Below, piece after piece: positions 25,362 through 32,265 of a stretch of 64,000 nucleotides of DNA. Below the pieces are notes generated by a model. It was not told the DNA's origin and ran no database searches. It was given only the letters and a program-made list of their open reading frames with translations. Origin of the DNA: an uncultured Pseudomonadales bacterium. Lineage in GTDB: Bacteria; Pseudomonadota; Gammaproteobacteria; Pseudomonadales; Azotimanducaceae. Positions within the stretch are counted from its first letter, which is position 1, and every line of letters begins with the position of its first letter. The position numbers and the translations under genes are program-made. Location of the stretch: assembly GCA_937921865.1 (NCBI GenBank), contig CAKZWF010000011.1, positions 1 to 64,000 of the forward strand, read 5' to 3'.

Positions 25362-27038
25362 ATGACCGACACCAGCAAGCGCCCTTATTCTTCCATCGTT
25401 GTTGACGGCGTTGCCCAGGCACCCAGCCGGGCGATGTTATATCCGGTGGGATTTACCGAAGCCGACTTCGCCAAACCCCAGGTAGGCATCGCATCCACCT
25501 GGAGCATGGTTACGCCCTGCAATATGCATATCAACACACTGGCCGAAGCGGCATCGATGGGTGCAGACGAAGCCGGCGGCAAGAGCGTGCTGTTCAACAC
25601 CATCACTGTTTCCGACGGTATATCCATGGGCACCCCGGGCATGCGCTATTCACTGGTATCCCGGGAAGTGATTGCGGACAGTATCGAGACTGTGGTCGGT
25701 GCTCAGGGTTTTGATGGCTTTGTGGCCATTGGCGGCTGCGACAAGAACATGCCGGCGTGCGCGATGGCCATCGCCCGACTCAATCGACCAGCGGTATTCG
25801 TCTATGGCGGTACCATCCAGCCTGGTAAAGAGCGGCGCGATATTGTTTCGGTGTTCGAAGCCGTTGGTGGACATGCCGCTGGCAAAGTCTCAGACATTGA
25901 ACTGAAAGATGTTGAAGCCACGTCAATTCCAGGGCCGGGCTCCTGCGGCGGGATGTATACGGCCAACACCATGGCGTCGGCCATCGAAGCACTCGGTCTG
26001 TCACTGCCCAACAGCTCCGCTCAGGAAGCCATTTCAGAAGCCAAACGTCAGGACAGCTACGATGCTGGCGCGGCGGTATTGAATCTGATTGAACTCGGCA
26101 TCAAACCCAGCGATATCCTGTCGATGGAGGCTTTCGAAAACGCCATCACCACGGTGATCGCACTGGAGGGTTCCACCAATGCGGTCCTGCATTTATTGGC
26201 CATTGCCCACGCAGCCGGGATTCCGCTTTCGATCGATGACTTCACCCGCATCGGCAAACGGGTACCGGTGCTGGCCGACATGCGCCCGGCCGGGCAATAC
26301 AGCATGAGTGAACTCATTGCGATTGGCGGTATCCAGCCGCTGATGAAGACCCTGCTCGATGCTGGCCTGTTGCACGGCGACTGCCTGACCGTGACCGGCA
26401 AAACGCTGGCAGAAAATCTTGCTGACGTGGCACCCTATCCAGCTGGCCAGCAGATCATCCGGCCTTTAAAAGACCCAGTGAAAAAAGACTCTCACCTGGT
26501 GATTCTCTACGGCAACCTGGCCCCCCAAGGCGCGGTCGCCAAAATCACCGGGCACGAGGGCCTGACCTTCACCGGCACCGCCAAGTGTTATCACGGCGAA
26601 GAAGCCGCGATGGCCGCTATCATGGATGGCAGTGTTGATAAAGGCGATGTGGTCGTGGTCCGCTATGAGGGTCCGCGCGGCGGGCCGGGCATGCGGGAAA
26701 TGCTTTCCCCTACCAGCGCCATCAACGGTCGCGGTCTGTCTCAGGATGTTGCACTCATCACCGACGGCCGCTTCTCAGGTGGCTCACACGGATTTGTGAT
26801 CGGCCACATCACACCCGAAGCGTTTGACGGCGGGCCCATTGCATTAGTCGAAGACGGTGACCAGATCACCATCGACGCAGAAGCCAGGACCATGTCCATT
26901 GGTGTCAGCGATGAAGTCCTCGGAGCACGTGGCGACGCATGGCGACAACCAGCCCCATACGCAACACGCGGCGCGCTGGCAAAGTACGCAAGGCTGGTGA
27001 GTTCAGCCAGCGAGGGTGCTGTCACCGATAAAAACTGA
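25362..27038 (+). CDS. ilvD: dihydroxy-acid dehydratase IlvD
   Basis: Fe-S dehydratase of branched-chain amino-acid synthesis that makes 2-oxoisovalerate and 2-oxo-3-methylvalerate. The 558-aa protein has the cluster-binding Cys in CDKNMPACAMA and in GPGSCGGMYTANTM, the SDGISMGTPGMRYSL region, and the C-terminal RFSGGSHGFVIGHI. This is the shorter [2Fe-2S]-type length rather than the roughly 615 aa enterobacterial form. It is likely co-transcribed with argA (5-bp gap), linking arginine and branched-chain amino-acid supply, and is followed by a clear terminator. Confidence 0.96.
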   Translation: MTDTSKRPYSSIVVDGVAQAPSRAMLYPVGFTEADFAKPQVGIASTWSMVTPCNMHINTLAEAASMGADEAGGKSVLFNTITVSDGISMGTPGMRYSLVSREVIADSIETVVGAQGFDGFVAIGGCDKNMPACAMAIARLNRPAVFVYGGTIQPGKERRDIVSVFEAVGGHAAGKVSDIELKDVEATSIPGPGSCGGMYTANTMASAIEALGLSLPNSSAQEAISEAKRQDSYDAGAAVLNLIELGIKPSDILSMEAFENAITTVIALEGSTNAVLHLLAIAHAAGIPLSIDDFTRIGKRVPVLADMRPAGQYSMSELIAIGGIQPLMKTLLDAGLLHGDCLTVTGKTLAENLADVAPYPAGQQIIRPLKDPVKKDSHLVILYGNLAPQGAVAKITGHEGLTFTGTAKCYHGEEAAMAAIMDGSVDKGDVVVVRYEGPRGGPGMREMLSPTSAINGRGLSQDVALITDGRFSGGSHGFVIGHITPEAFDGGPIALVEDGDQITIDAEARTMSIGVSDEVLGARGDAWRQPAPYATRGALAKYARLVSSASEGAVTDKN

Positions 27039-27045
27039 TCAGGGT

Positions 27046-27068
27046 AGTCCCGTATCGGGACTTTTTTT
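27046..27068 (+). terminator. Rho-independent terminator after ilvD
   Basis: AGTCCCG, a 3-nt loop TAT, and CGGGACT form a perfect 7-bp stem that runs directly into a T tract. It lies 8 bp after the ilvD stop and ends the argA-ilvD unit. Confidence 0.85.
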
Positions 27069-27163
27069 CCAGCGCAGTTTGAACCAGTCGACATTCTGCA
27101 TCGCACTCGCGCCCTAATATCTGCGCGCATAAGAAGAACAATCGGGTACGCGCGACATTTAGC

Positions 27164-27961
27164 ATGGATGCAGCAAACCGCTGGGTATTGATAAGAATCA
27201 GCTTCGTCACTGCAATGTCGGTCTTCGCGTCGTTGATGATTACCCTGGCAATCTACTATTTTGCAAAAGGCTCACTGGCCGGGTCGCAGCTCACGCTGAT
27301 CATAGCGGTGATCGCGCCGTCGACCATTGCGCCGATTGTCAGCTGGCAATACGTCTCTCTTTCTTACCGACTACGTCAGGCCAACGAACGGCTGCGCGTG
27401 CTCTCCGAGCTGGATTCACTAACAAGCACGCTTAATCGCCGCACCTTTATGGAAGTTGCGGACAAACACCTGTCACTGGCCGCCCGACACGGGTACCCAA
27501 CCAGTCTGATGGTGCTGGATTTCGATCACTTCAAACAGGTGAACGATCAGCACGGTCACGCAATGGGCGACAAGGTGCTGATTGAGACCGTCAACGTAAT
27601 TCGCGACACTATCCGGGAAACAGACGTCATTGCCCGCATCGGGGGCGAGGAATTTATCCTCCTGTTACCGCATACCGCACGCGAAGGTGCGTTATTGCTC
27701 GCTGAGCGGGTGCTTCAGGTCGTCCGACAGAATCAGGTCAGCAAAGACACAATGATTCACCAGGAACCCGCGCTACCCGTGGACCTGCAGGTGACCATCA
27801 CCATCGGCGGTGCCACCTGCGAAACAAGCAGCACCAATCTGGATGAAATGATGTCCCGGGCTGACAACCTTCTCTATACCGCCAAACAGGCGGGGCGGGA
27901 CCGGTTCATGATCGAAGCGATCCCGACCAACAAACCTGCAGAACTATCCCAGGCTTCCTGA
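27164..27961 (+). CDS. membrane-anchored diguanylate cyclase (GGDEF)
   Basis: Predicted to make cyclic di-GMP from two GTP. Two hydrophobic segments at about residues 12-34 and 42-64 anchor a C-terminal GGDEF domain (around 80-250). The active-site motif is GGEEF at residues 160-164, a functional variant; RETD at 151-154 lies exactly five residues before it and fits the inhibitory I-site, so product inhibition is likely. LDFDHFKQVNDQHGH holds the metal- and GTP-binding residues. No sensory domain is visible beyond the membrane segments. It is the last clearly chromosomal gene before the accessory island. Confidence 0.93.
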   Translation: MDAANRWVLIRISFVTAMSVFASLMITLAIYYFAKGSLAGSQLTLIIAVIAPSTIAPIVSWQYVSLSYRLRQANERLRVLSELDSLTSTLNRRTFMEVADKHLSLAARHGYPTSLMVLDFDHFKQVNDQHGHAMGDKVLIETVNVIRDTIRETDVIARIGGEEFILLLPHTAREGALLLAERVLQVVRQNQVSKDTMIHQEPALPVDLQVTITIGGATCETSSTNLDEMMSRADNLLYTAKQAGRDRFMIEAIPTNKPAELSQAS

Positions 27962-28023
27962 GCACACTGGTTACGACTGCTCCGGCAGCTGCATTTTTGC
28001 CATCTTTTTCGTCGCTCCAGTAA

Positions 28024-28245
28024 GCAAATTTCGCCCACACACGTTCTCGCCCTGATAGATCCGGCATAGAGGACGAATGGATCATCAAAGCAATTGAGAA
28101 ACCTGTCTCAAAGCAGCGTCAGGTGGACGGTCGAATCAGACGCTGAGTGTATATAGAATCAGAACGGAAGTACCTTAAAGACATTATTCTTGAAGACGGA
28201 GAAACGGTTCACAATGCCTTCTTCAATCGCAGCTTCAGCGAATGA
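28024..28245 (+). pseudogene. remnant of a DUF4258-like gene (internal stop, no start)
   Basis: The frame from 28024 reads about 73 codons resembling DUF4258 proteins, with FAHTRSRPDR, a DEWIIKAIEKPV segment, VDGRIRR and an LEDGETVHNAFFNRSF tail. It is interrupted by TGA at 28144, where related proteins as I recall them have Trp (TGG), and no start codon precedes it because a TAA lies at 28021. The last codons overlap the DUF2283-like ATG as ATGA, the gene-pair layout of DUF4258-DUF2283 modules that behave like toxin-antitoxin pairs. Family assignment is by eye. Confidence 0.6.
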
Positions 28246-28465
28246 AAGTGAAATATTTCCAGGATACAGATACAGCTCTCCTCGAGTTCTTAGGTCATGA
28301 GATTAAGGACGCTCGGGAGATCAACGAAAACATCTACGTCGATCTAGACGCAGATGGCAATCTAGTAAACATGACAATCTAGTAAACGTGACAATCGAGC
28401 ACGCCAAGAAGAGAGCCAATCTTCCCGACGTTATCGTCGAACAATACGGTCGAGGCGTCGCCTAA
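28242..28465 (+). pseudogene. DUF2283-like gene broken by a 17-bp tandem duplication
   Basis: Starting at ATG 28242 the frame gives MKVKYFQDTDTALLEFLG, then a YVDLDADGNL segment typical of DUF2283, and stops at TAG 28380. The stop is caused by a direct duplication: 28359-28375 and 28376-28392 are the same 17 bp with one mismatch. Removing one copy restores a frame through VTIEHAKKRANLPDV to a TAA at 28463, inside the attC-like left end. The intact protein would be about 68 aa. DUF2283 is often the partner of DUF4258. Confidence 0.65.
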
Positions 28466-28556
28466 CAACCCGATGCAGTGAACGCATTGCCCCTTGTCAC
28501 GATTCGCTTCCGCAAATCGTGACAAGCCGCAAGCGCCGCTGATCTCATAGATAGGC
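28460..28556 (+). repeat. attC-like integron cassette recombination site 1 (97 bp)
   Basis: The left box GCCTAAC (R'') is followed by a 5-nt spacer and an L'' box GATGCAG. The right end has CTGATC (L'), a 5-nt spacer and GATAGGC (degenerate R', expected GTTAGGC). GATGCAG pairs with CTGATC leaving one extrahelical G, a diagnostic attC property. The variable centre holds a 12-bp perfect inverted repeat (CTTGTCACGATT). The stop codon of the preceding reading frame lies within the left box, as is common in cassettes. Confidence 0.7.
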
Positions 28557-28562
28557 GTCAAG

Positions 28563-28907
28563 ATGAGCATACCCAAACACCAGTATATCTATCGAATCCA
28601 GCCTAACAGGCCTGAATTGTTAACCGATGGGCCTACGAAATCAGAAGCGAAAATTCTCCGAGATCATGTAGCGTACATTGAGGGTCTAGTTGACAGCGCC
28701 AATATATTACTTGCCGGTCGTACCCAGACGGCCGACCCTAACGGCTTTGGCATCGTGATAGTTTCAGCGTCCTCTGAGGAAGAAGGACGAGCTATCATGG
28801 ACGAGGACCCTGTAGTGAAAACTAACTTGATGAAAGCGGAATTCTTTACATACAAGATTGCCTTTCTCTCCGACTCAATTCTGCAAGTGACTAAAAATGA
28901 CGCCTAA
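28563..28907 (+). CDS. YCII-related domain protein (cassette gene)
   Basis: Small cytoplasmic protein of 114 aa with the ferredoxin-like YCII pattern: YIYRIQPNRPELLTDGPT at the N terminus, HVAYIEGLVDSANILLAGRT, and EEGRAIMDEDPVVKTNLMKA with the conserved Asp-Pro. YCII proteins are related to dioxygenase-like folds, and most have no defined substrate. It starts 6 bp after attC-like site 1 and its stop codon lies in the left box of site 2, so it has the layout of a single-gene integron cassette. Base composition is visibly more AT-rich than the core genes. Confidence 0.85.
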   Translation: MSIPKHQYIYRIQPNRPELLTDGPTKSEAKILRDHVAYIEGLVDSANILLAGRTQTADPNGFGIVIVSASSEEEGRAIMDEDPVVKTNLMKAEFFTYKIAFLSDSILQVTKNDA

Positions 28908-29027
28908 CGCAGCGATAAGCGACTGCACCGGCTCGGTGCTCTTTATACATAGCACAAAGCGTGAAAGTCCAAGCCAGTCGCTTATCGCTGCGTTAGGAGT
29001 CATGCACCGCGAATCTCATAGTTAGGC
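28902..29027 (+). repeat. attC-like site 2: 97-bp palindromic site plus an extra right end
   Basis: A GCCTAAC left box at 28902 and a GTTAGGA right box at 28992-28998 bound a 97-bp site whose arms form a 23-bp perfect inverted repeat (CCTAACGCAGCGATAAGCGA and 3 more bases). A further 29 bp ends in GTTAGGC at 29021-29027 and repeats the tail of sites 1 and 4 (AATCTCATAGTTAGGCG). The second tail looks like the leftover right half of another attC. Confidence 0.6.
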
Positions 29028-29039
29028 GTCTAACTCAAC

Positions 29040-29408
29040 GTGGTTCATCTTTGGAGAAAGCTATTCGCCTGTGCCATCGGCGCGGCCGTATTGATCATGG
29101 CCGGGTTAGTTGCATACCACGCCATTTCACCAAAAATTCTAATATCAAATCATTCTAAACACGCGACCTCCGAGGTAAAATTCAACCTCCCAGACAATCG
29201 CGTAACGTTTTCTCCACTACAATCCGGAAGCTCCGCCACAATCTATTTCAACAAACAGCGGAACAACGGCTTCATTTCATACGAACTGCAACTCAACGAA
29301 CATCGAGTAACAGGGTCCCGTGTCTACTCAGTAGACAACCAACTTGGCCGCACCATCCACCTAAACATCGATTCATCTGGGGTGGTCAAACTGAATGTGG
29401 AGGGCTAA
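29040..29408 (+). CDS. hypothetical membrane-anchored protein (cassette gene)
   Basis: Unrecognised protein of 122 aa beginning with GTG at 29040, with no clear ribosome site. One N-terminal hydrophobic helix (about residues 9-30, ending AYHAIS) is followed by a beta-rich, mostly polar periplasmic-type domain (KFNLPDNRVTF, SGSSATIYFNKQ, SRVYSVDNQLGRTIHLNID). It lies directly after attC-like site 2, on the same strand as the other cassette genes. No catalytic motif is evident; it may be an exported or anchored stress or binding protein, but this is not supported beyond topology. Confidence 0.55.
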   Translation: MVHLWRKLFACAIGAAVLIMAGLVAYHAISPKILISNHSKHATSEVKFNLPDNRVTFSPLQSGSSATIYFNKQRNNGFISYELQLNEHRVTGSRVYSVDNQLGRTIHLNIDSSGVVKLNVEG

Positions 29409-29447
29409 CTCGTCAGCATGAGTTACTCGTCAGTGAGGAAATATCGA

Positions 29448-29627
29448 ATGATTGAAGGTCAGTGTCTGTGCGGAGAGGTAGTATTCGAACTGGATCCAGA
29501 AGTAAACATGCATCTAAACGACAAAGCTCAATGGGCACTCATTGACGCGAGCATTCATTGTTTAGCGGATCAAGGCACTCCAGAATTCTGGGCAACGTTC
29601 ACGGAGGCAAAACAAAATGACTCCTAG
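29448..29627 (+). pseudogene. chimeric remnant beginning as a GFA (glutathione-dependent formaldehyde-activating-like) protein
   Basis: The frame starts MIEGQCLCGEVVFELDPEV, the N terminus of GFA/CENP-V-like zinc proteins (first CxC zinc ligands). After about 20 residues it switches to unrelated sequence (DKAQWALIDASIHCLADQ) and ends after 59 aa. The other zinc ligands (CHCSxC and CxxCG) are missing, so it cannot be a working GFA protein. The stop lies in the left end of attC-like site 3. It looks like a deletion junction between two cassette genes. Confidence 0.5.
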
Positions 29628-29672
29628 CAGTCCGGCATAGTCAACGCATCACCCCTTGTCCCATAGTTAGGC
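29622..29672 (+). repeat. degenerate attC-like site 3 (51 bp)
   Basis: The left end TCCTAGC (expected GCCTAAC) and the segment GTCAACGCATCACCCCTTGT resemble the left half of site 1. The right end CATAGTTAGGCGTC equals the ends of sites 1 and 2. The central stem and L' half are missing, so the site is probably inactive. Confidence 0.5.
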
Positions 29673-29685
29673 GTCGTTGAACGAT

Positions 29686-30120
29686 ATGCCGAGATTCAAA
29701 GCAATTCCAGAAGCCCATCTAATTCTTCTCAAACAGAACAACATTCTAATGCTTCGACGCTTCAACACCGGATATGAAGATGGGAGCTACAGCGTAGTCG
29801 CAGGTCACTTTGATGGAGGGGAGTCCGGGACGGTTGCCATGGCGCGCGAAGCCATGGAGGAAGCCGGCATCCTCATAAACCCTAGCGACCTGAGACTGTT
29901 CCATGTTTGTCACCGACTAGACACAGCCGAAAGAATTTCATTCTTCTATACGACTGATAGCTGGATCGGGGAGCCAAAGAATATGGAACCCCACAAATGT
30001 GACGATCTATCATGGTTTCCAATGTCAGCAATACCGAGCAATACTATTCCCTACGTTCGCAGCGCAATCCAAAAAGGAGCTAGCGGTACCCTGTATTCCG
30101 AATTCGGCTGGCCCAGTTGA
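29686..30120 (+). CDS. Nudix hydrolase (cassette gene)
   Basis: Hydrolase of nucleoside diphosphate-linked substrates, 144 aa from ATG 29686 (a TTG at 29677 is possible). The Nudix box is complete: GX5EX7REUXEEXGU is read in [19 protein letters not shown] and the following EAGI. The N-terminal strand has [19 protein letters not shown] and the C-terminal part [19 protein letters not shown], similar to nucleotide-cleansing MutT-like enzymes. The substrate is not assignable. It is bounded by attC-like sites 3 and 4, and its TGA lies one base before the left box of site 4. Confidence 0.92.
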   Translation: MPRFKAIPEAHLILLKQNNILMLRRFNTGYEDGSYSVVAGHFDGGESGTVAMAREAMEEAGILINPSDLRLFHVCHRLDTAERISFFYTTDSWIGEPKNMEPHKCDDLSWFPMSAIPSNTIPYVRSAIQKGASGTLYSEFGWPS

Positions 30121-30121
30121 C

Positions 30122-30218
30122 GCCTAACAACCCGATTCAGCCAATGCATTGCGCCTTGGCGCAATTCAGCTGGGTAGATCGTGGCATGCCGCAAGTAACG
30201 CCAATCTCATCGTTAGGC
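30122..30218 (+). repeat. attC-like integron cassette recombination site 4 (97 bp)
   Basis: GCCTAAC, the 5-nt spacer AACCC and GATT (L'') on the left pair with AATC (L'), the 5-nt spacer TCATC and GTTAGGC on the right, the complete attC layout. The centre contains a palindrome, ATTGCGCC-TT-GGCGCAAT. It is the best-preserved consensus site in the window and has the same length as site 1. Confidence 0.75.
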
Positions 30219-30225
30219 GGCTAAA

Positions 30226-30711
30226 ATGGCTCCTTCGACAACCGCCTCTATTACCGAATTCGCGATCGTGGTGGCTGGTTTTACGGGTCTGGTGCTAGCC
30301 ATTGGTACGCGAGACGGGGTAACCAACCCAGTCGTCAAACTACGCTCCATTACCATGCTTTTCTACGCGTTTACCGCGGCTTTTGGTTCGATTTTGCCAA
30401 CCCTGTTCACATCATTCGGAGCCCAAAACCCCTGGCGCTCATCAGCAGCAGTGCTGGCAGTGCTTTTGGCTGGCAACATGGTGGGAACGATTGTCAGCGC
30501 GCGCGTTCTCCTCAGCGTTGAGCAAAGGCCGCAACTCATGGGTTGGATGTGGGTACTTGTGATAGGCGGCAACACGACATTCAGCGCACTACTTATAGGC
30601 TCGATACTTGGAATTTTTCCTTTTCCGGTAACTGGCCCGTTTTTCGGAGCGCTGGTATGGCAGCTGATTCTCTCAACCATTCTATTTACAAGAATCGTGC
30701 TGCGAGCCTGA
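30226..30711 (+). CDS. hypothetical four-helix membrane protein (cassette gene)
   Basis: Integral inner-membrane protein of 161 aa with four hydrophobic segments at about residues 10-27, 44-66, 75-94 and 105-150 (the last region possibly two helices). It starts 7 bp after attC-like site 4. A second, frameshifted member of the same family begins at 30954; both share the N-terminal pattern of an acidic/aromatic start, a helix with FSG/FTG and then AIGTR or AFGRR. No function is known to me for this family, which I have the impression is common in marine bacterial cassettes. Confidence 0.65.
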   Translation: MAPSTTASITEFAIVVAGFTGLVLAIGTRDGVTNPVVKLRSITMLFYAFTAAFGSILPTLFTSFGAQNPWRSSAAVLAVLLAGNMVGTIVSARVLLSVEQRPQLMGWMWVLVIGGNTTFSALLIGSILGIFPFPVTGPFFGALVWQLILSTILFTRIVLRA

Positions 30712-30738
30712 TCAGCAACCGTCTTACTGATAGTTTGA

Positions 30739-30745
30739 GTAGGCG
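30739..30745 (+). repeat. possible attC right-end remnant
   Basis: GTAGGCG followed by TC matches the terminal GTTAGGCGTC of sites 2 and 3 with one base missing. No left box is recognisable next to it. It lies between the intact and the broken copies of the membrane-protein family. Confidence 0.3.
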
Positions 30746-30837
30746 TCATGGCAGGAGCAACACATGTTTAAGGGTGTTCACACGATGTTCTATTTCTCAA
30801 AGGTAATAGAACTTCGAGAGTTCATCATGAACTGGGT

Positions 30838-30957
30838 ATGTTTCGACCGACGAAAGCGGGGGAGATCTACATCTATACCATGATGTATCGCAACGTATGT
30901 GTATCAGCGCAGATCTCTCGCGACAATCATCAAGTGAATGAAGGCAGCCAGCTATGA
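30838..30957 (+). CDS. short unrecognised frame coupled to the next gene
   Basis: ATG at 30838 opens a 39-codon frame (starting MFRPTKAGEIYIYTMMY) whose TGA overlaps the ATG of the broken membrane-protein gene as ATGA. I do not recognise it. It may be the 3' end of a lost gene rather than a functional peptide, since no strong ribosome site precedes it. Confidence 0.2.
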   Translation: MFRPTKAGEIYIYTMMYRNVCVSAQISRDNHQVNEGSQL

Positions 30958-31287
30958 CCGATCCTCGTGTTACATTCTCAACATTCGCCGAAGTGTCAGT
31001 AGCTCTCGCCAGCTTCTCCGGGATAGTTATAGCATTTGGACGTCGTGAGAGTTTATCGCCTCAAAAAGGCTGAGCGAGGTCAAACAAATCTATTCGTATT
31101 CTCAATATTCTATTCTTCAGCGCTTGTTATGGTTGTATTACAGTTGGTGAATTGCAATGTGATCGCTGATGCATGGCCATTGTTTCTAGCGCTGGTCCTG
31201 ACGGTCGTTGGGGCATTCCAACAGTTTGTCTTACTGGTTCGTACGGAGCAGATTACTAACAAACATGAATCAAAGAATGACGCCTAA
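30954..31287 (+). pseudogene. frameshifted membrane-protein gene, paralogue of the 30226 gene
   Basis: ATG 30954 opens MTDPRVTFSTFAEVSVALAS, which continues through one hydrophobic helix to AFGRRESLSPQ and stops at TGA 31071. The related continuation lies in another frame: from about 31075 it reads QTNLFVFSIFYSSALVMVVL and two more hydrophobic segments, ending at TAA 31285. One frameshift near 31050-31075 would restore a protein of about 110 aa with the N-terminal pattern of the intact neighbour. The stop codon lies in GCCTAAA, a damaged attC left box. Confidence 0.6.
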
Positions 31288-31288
31288 A
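31282..31288 (+). repeat. damaged attC left box fused to the next gene's start
   Basis: GACGCCTAAAATGAG joins a left-box-like GCCTAA directly to the ATG of the next gene. At site 4 the right side reads GGCGGCTAAAATGG, so the CTAAAATG shared by both suggests that an entire attC was deleted between short repeats. Confidence 0.4.
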
Positions 31289-31687
31289 ATGAGTCTGCTT
31301 ACATTTTCAGGTTCAACTGAGAATGATCCCAGAATCATGGAGTGGATAGCCGACCATCAAAACGAGCCCGGCAAGATCGCAGCGCACTGGTTCAAGCTGG
31401 TTCGACGATCTGGGAGCGATGTGACAGAACTTCTTCACGATGGATATCTGACGGCGTGCGTCGGGGATTTTCCTTTTGCATACGTTGGTGCTTTCAAATC
31501 ACATGTAAACGTGGGTTTCTTCTACGGAGCAGAGCTATCCGACCCGGCATCGCTCCTGGAAGGTACCGGCAAGCGTATGAGACATGTAAAGATTAAGCCT
31601 GAAAAGGCATTCGACTCAGGTTCTTTAGAGACTCTGATCAGCGAGGCATACCTTGATATCAAGGAACGAATCGAGGTTGAAGGTTAG
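31289..31687 (+). CDS. DUF1801 domain protein
   Basis: Cytoplasmic protein of 132 aa matching the DUF1801 (YdhG/MM2350-like) pattern: a helical start DPRIMEWIADHQNEPGKIA, then a beta-rich half with LLHDGYLTACVGDFPFAYVG, HVNVGFFYGAELSDP, and the conserved GTGKRMRHVKIKPE. Function is unknown for the family, though the fold is related to iron-binding frataxin-like or PF08818 proteins. The start is ATG 31289; a longer open frame upstream belongs to the neighbouring broken gene. A second DUF1801 protein is encoded at 36229. Confidence 0.85.
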   Translation: MSLLTFSGSTENDPRIMEWIADHQNEPGKIAAHWFKLVRRSGSDVTELLHDGYLTACVGDFPFAYVGAFKSHVNVGFFYGAELSDPASLLEGTGKRMRHVKIKPEKAFDSGSLETLISEAYLDIKERIEVEG

Positions 31688-32010
31688 GACTACTGTGTTG
31701 CTACTCTGCACAGGTTCCCGCCCATCAATAATACGAAACCCAGTAGCGCTTTAGCTCACTCCGATCCGGAAGGCCTCATCGTTGAGTAGAATTCGGTTGC
31801 GCGAGCACTTGCTGATATTCCCATGAGGAGGCGACAGGAGAAACTCTCGATCTAATCGTTCCGGAAGAGCTTCGAGATCGTCATTGAGCAGGTTTTCATG
31901 AAGCGATAGCGTCTGGCATTTGCTGGATGGACAGAGCAATTCATTTAGTCTGACCCGAACCGTTAAGCGACTCCGTCGGTGTCGAGATAAAAGATCCAGG
32001 TACACCACTG
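31688..32010. other. 323-bp gap without a convincing gene
   Basis: On the minus strand an open frame spans 31751-32068 and ends in NISKCSRNRILLNDEAFRIG, but it has no family I recognise, no good ribosome site, and overlaps the plus-strand frame at 32011. GTTAAGC at 31962 fits the GTTRRRY right-box pattern, but no partner left box is present. Nothing else is supported. Confidence 0.4.
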
Positions 32011-32247
32011 ATGTTCCCCGCAAAGATCCATCACTACTATGAACAGACAAAAGGCCCACTGCGTACAATGAGTGATCTGCCCCCGGAAGACTTGCGCATT
32101 CTTATGGAAGAACTGAGCCGCGTGGACACCCCTGGAAATCGCATTGTCGAATGCACGAGGTTGGGACATCGCCCATCTGCAAGCACTATCACCGGTAAAT
32201 ATTCACTTCAAACACGTAAAAGAGCAGTTAACCTGACTCCAACTTAA
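32011..32247 (+). CDS. hypothetical small protein, possibly truncated
   Basis: Frame of 78 codons with a conserved-looking N-terminal half (KIHHYYEQTKGPLRTMSDLP and ILMEELSRVDTPGNR) and a low-complexity, basic C terminus that looks like read-through beyond a deletion. I do not recognise a named family. It lies 18 bp upstream of the DUF3465 gene on the same strand. It may be the surviving 5' part of a larger gene. Confidence 0.35.
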   Translation: MFPAKIHHYYEQTKGPLRTMSDLPPEDLRILMEELSRVDTPGNRIVECTRLGHRPSASTITGKYSLQTRKRAVNLTPT

Positions 32248-32265
32248 GCAACTCACCCGGCCCCT

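Noticed and set aside
28359-28392. Two 17-bp direct repeats considered as the start of a CRISPR or other repeat array
   Set aside because: They are directly adjacent, with no spacer and only two copies, and are explained as a duplication within a coding frame.
31962-31968. GTTAAGC matching the attC right-box consensus
   Set aside because: A single 7-mer with no partner left box or stem nearby; chance occurrence is likely.
31751-32068. Minus-strand frame of 105 codons in a gap
   Set aside because: No recognisable family or ribosome site, and it overlaps a plus-strand frame; kept only as a description of the gap.
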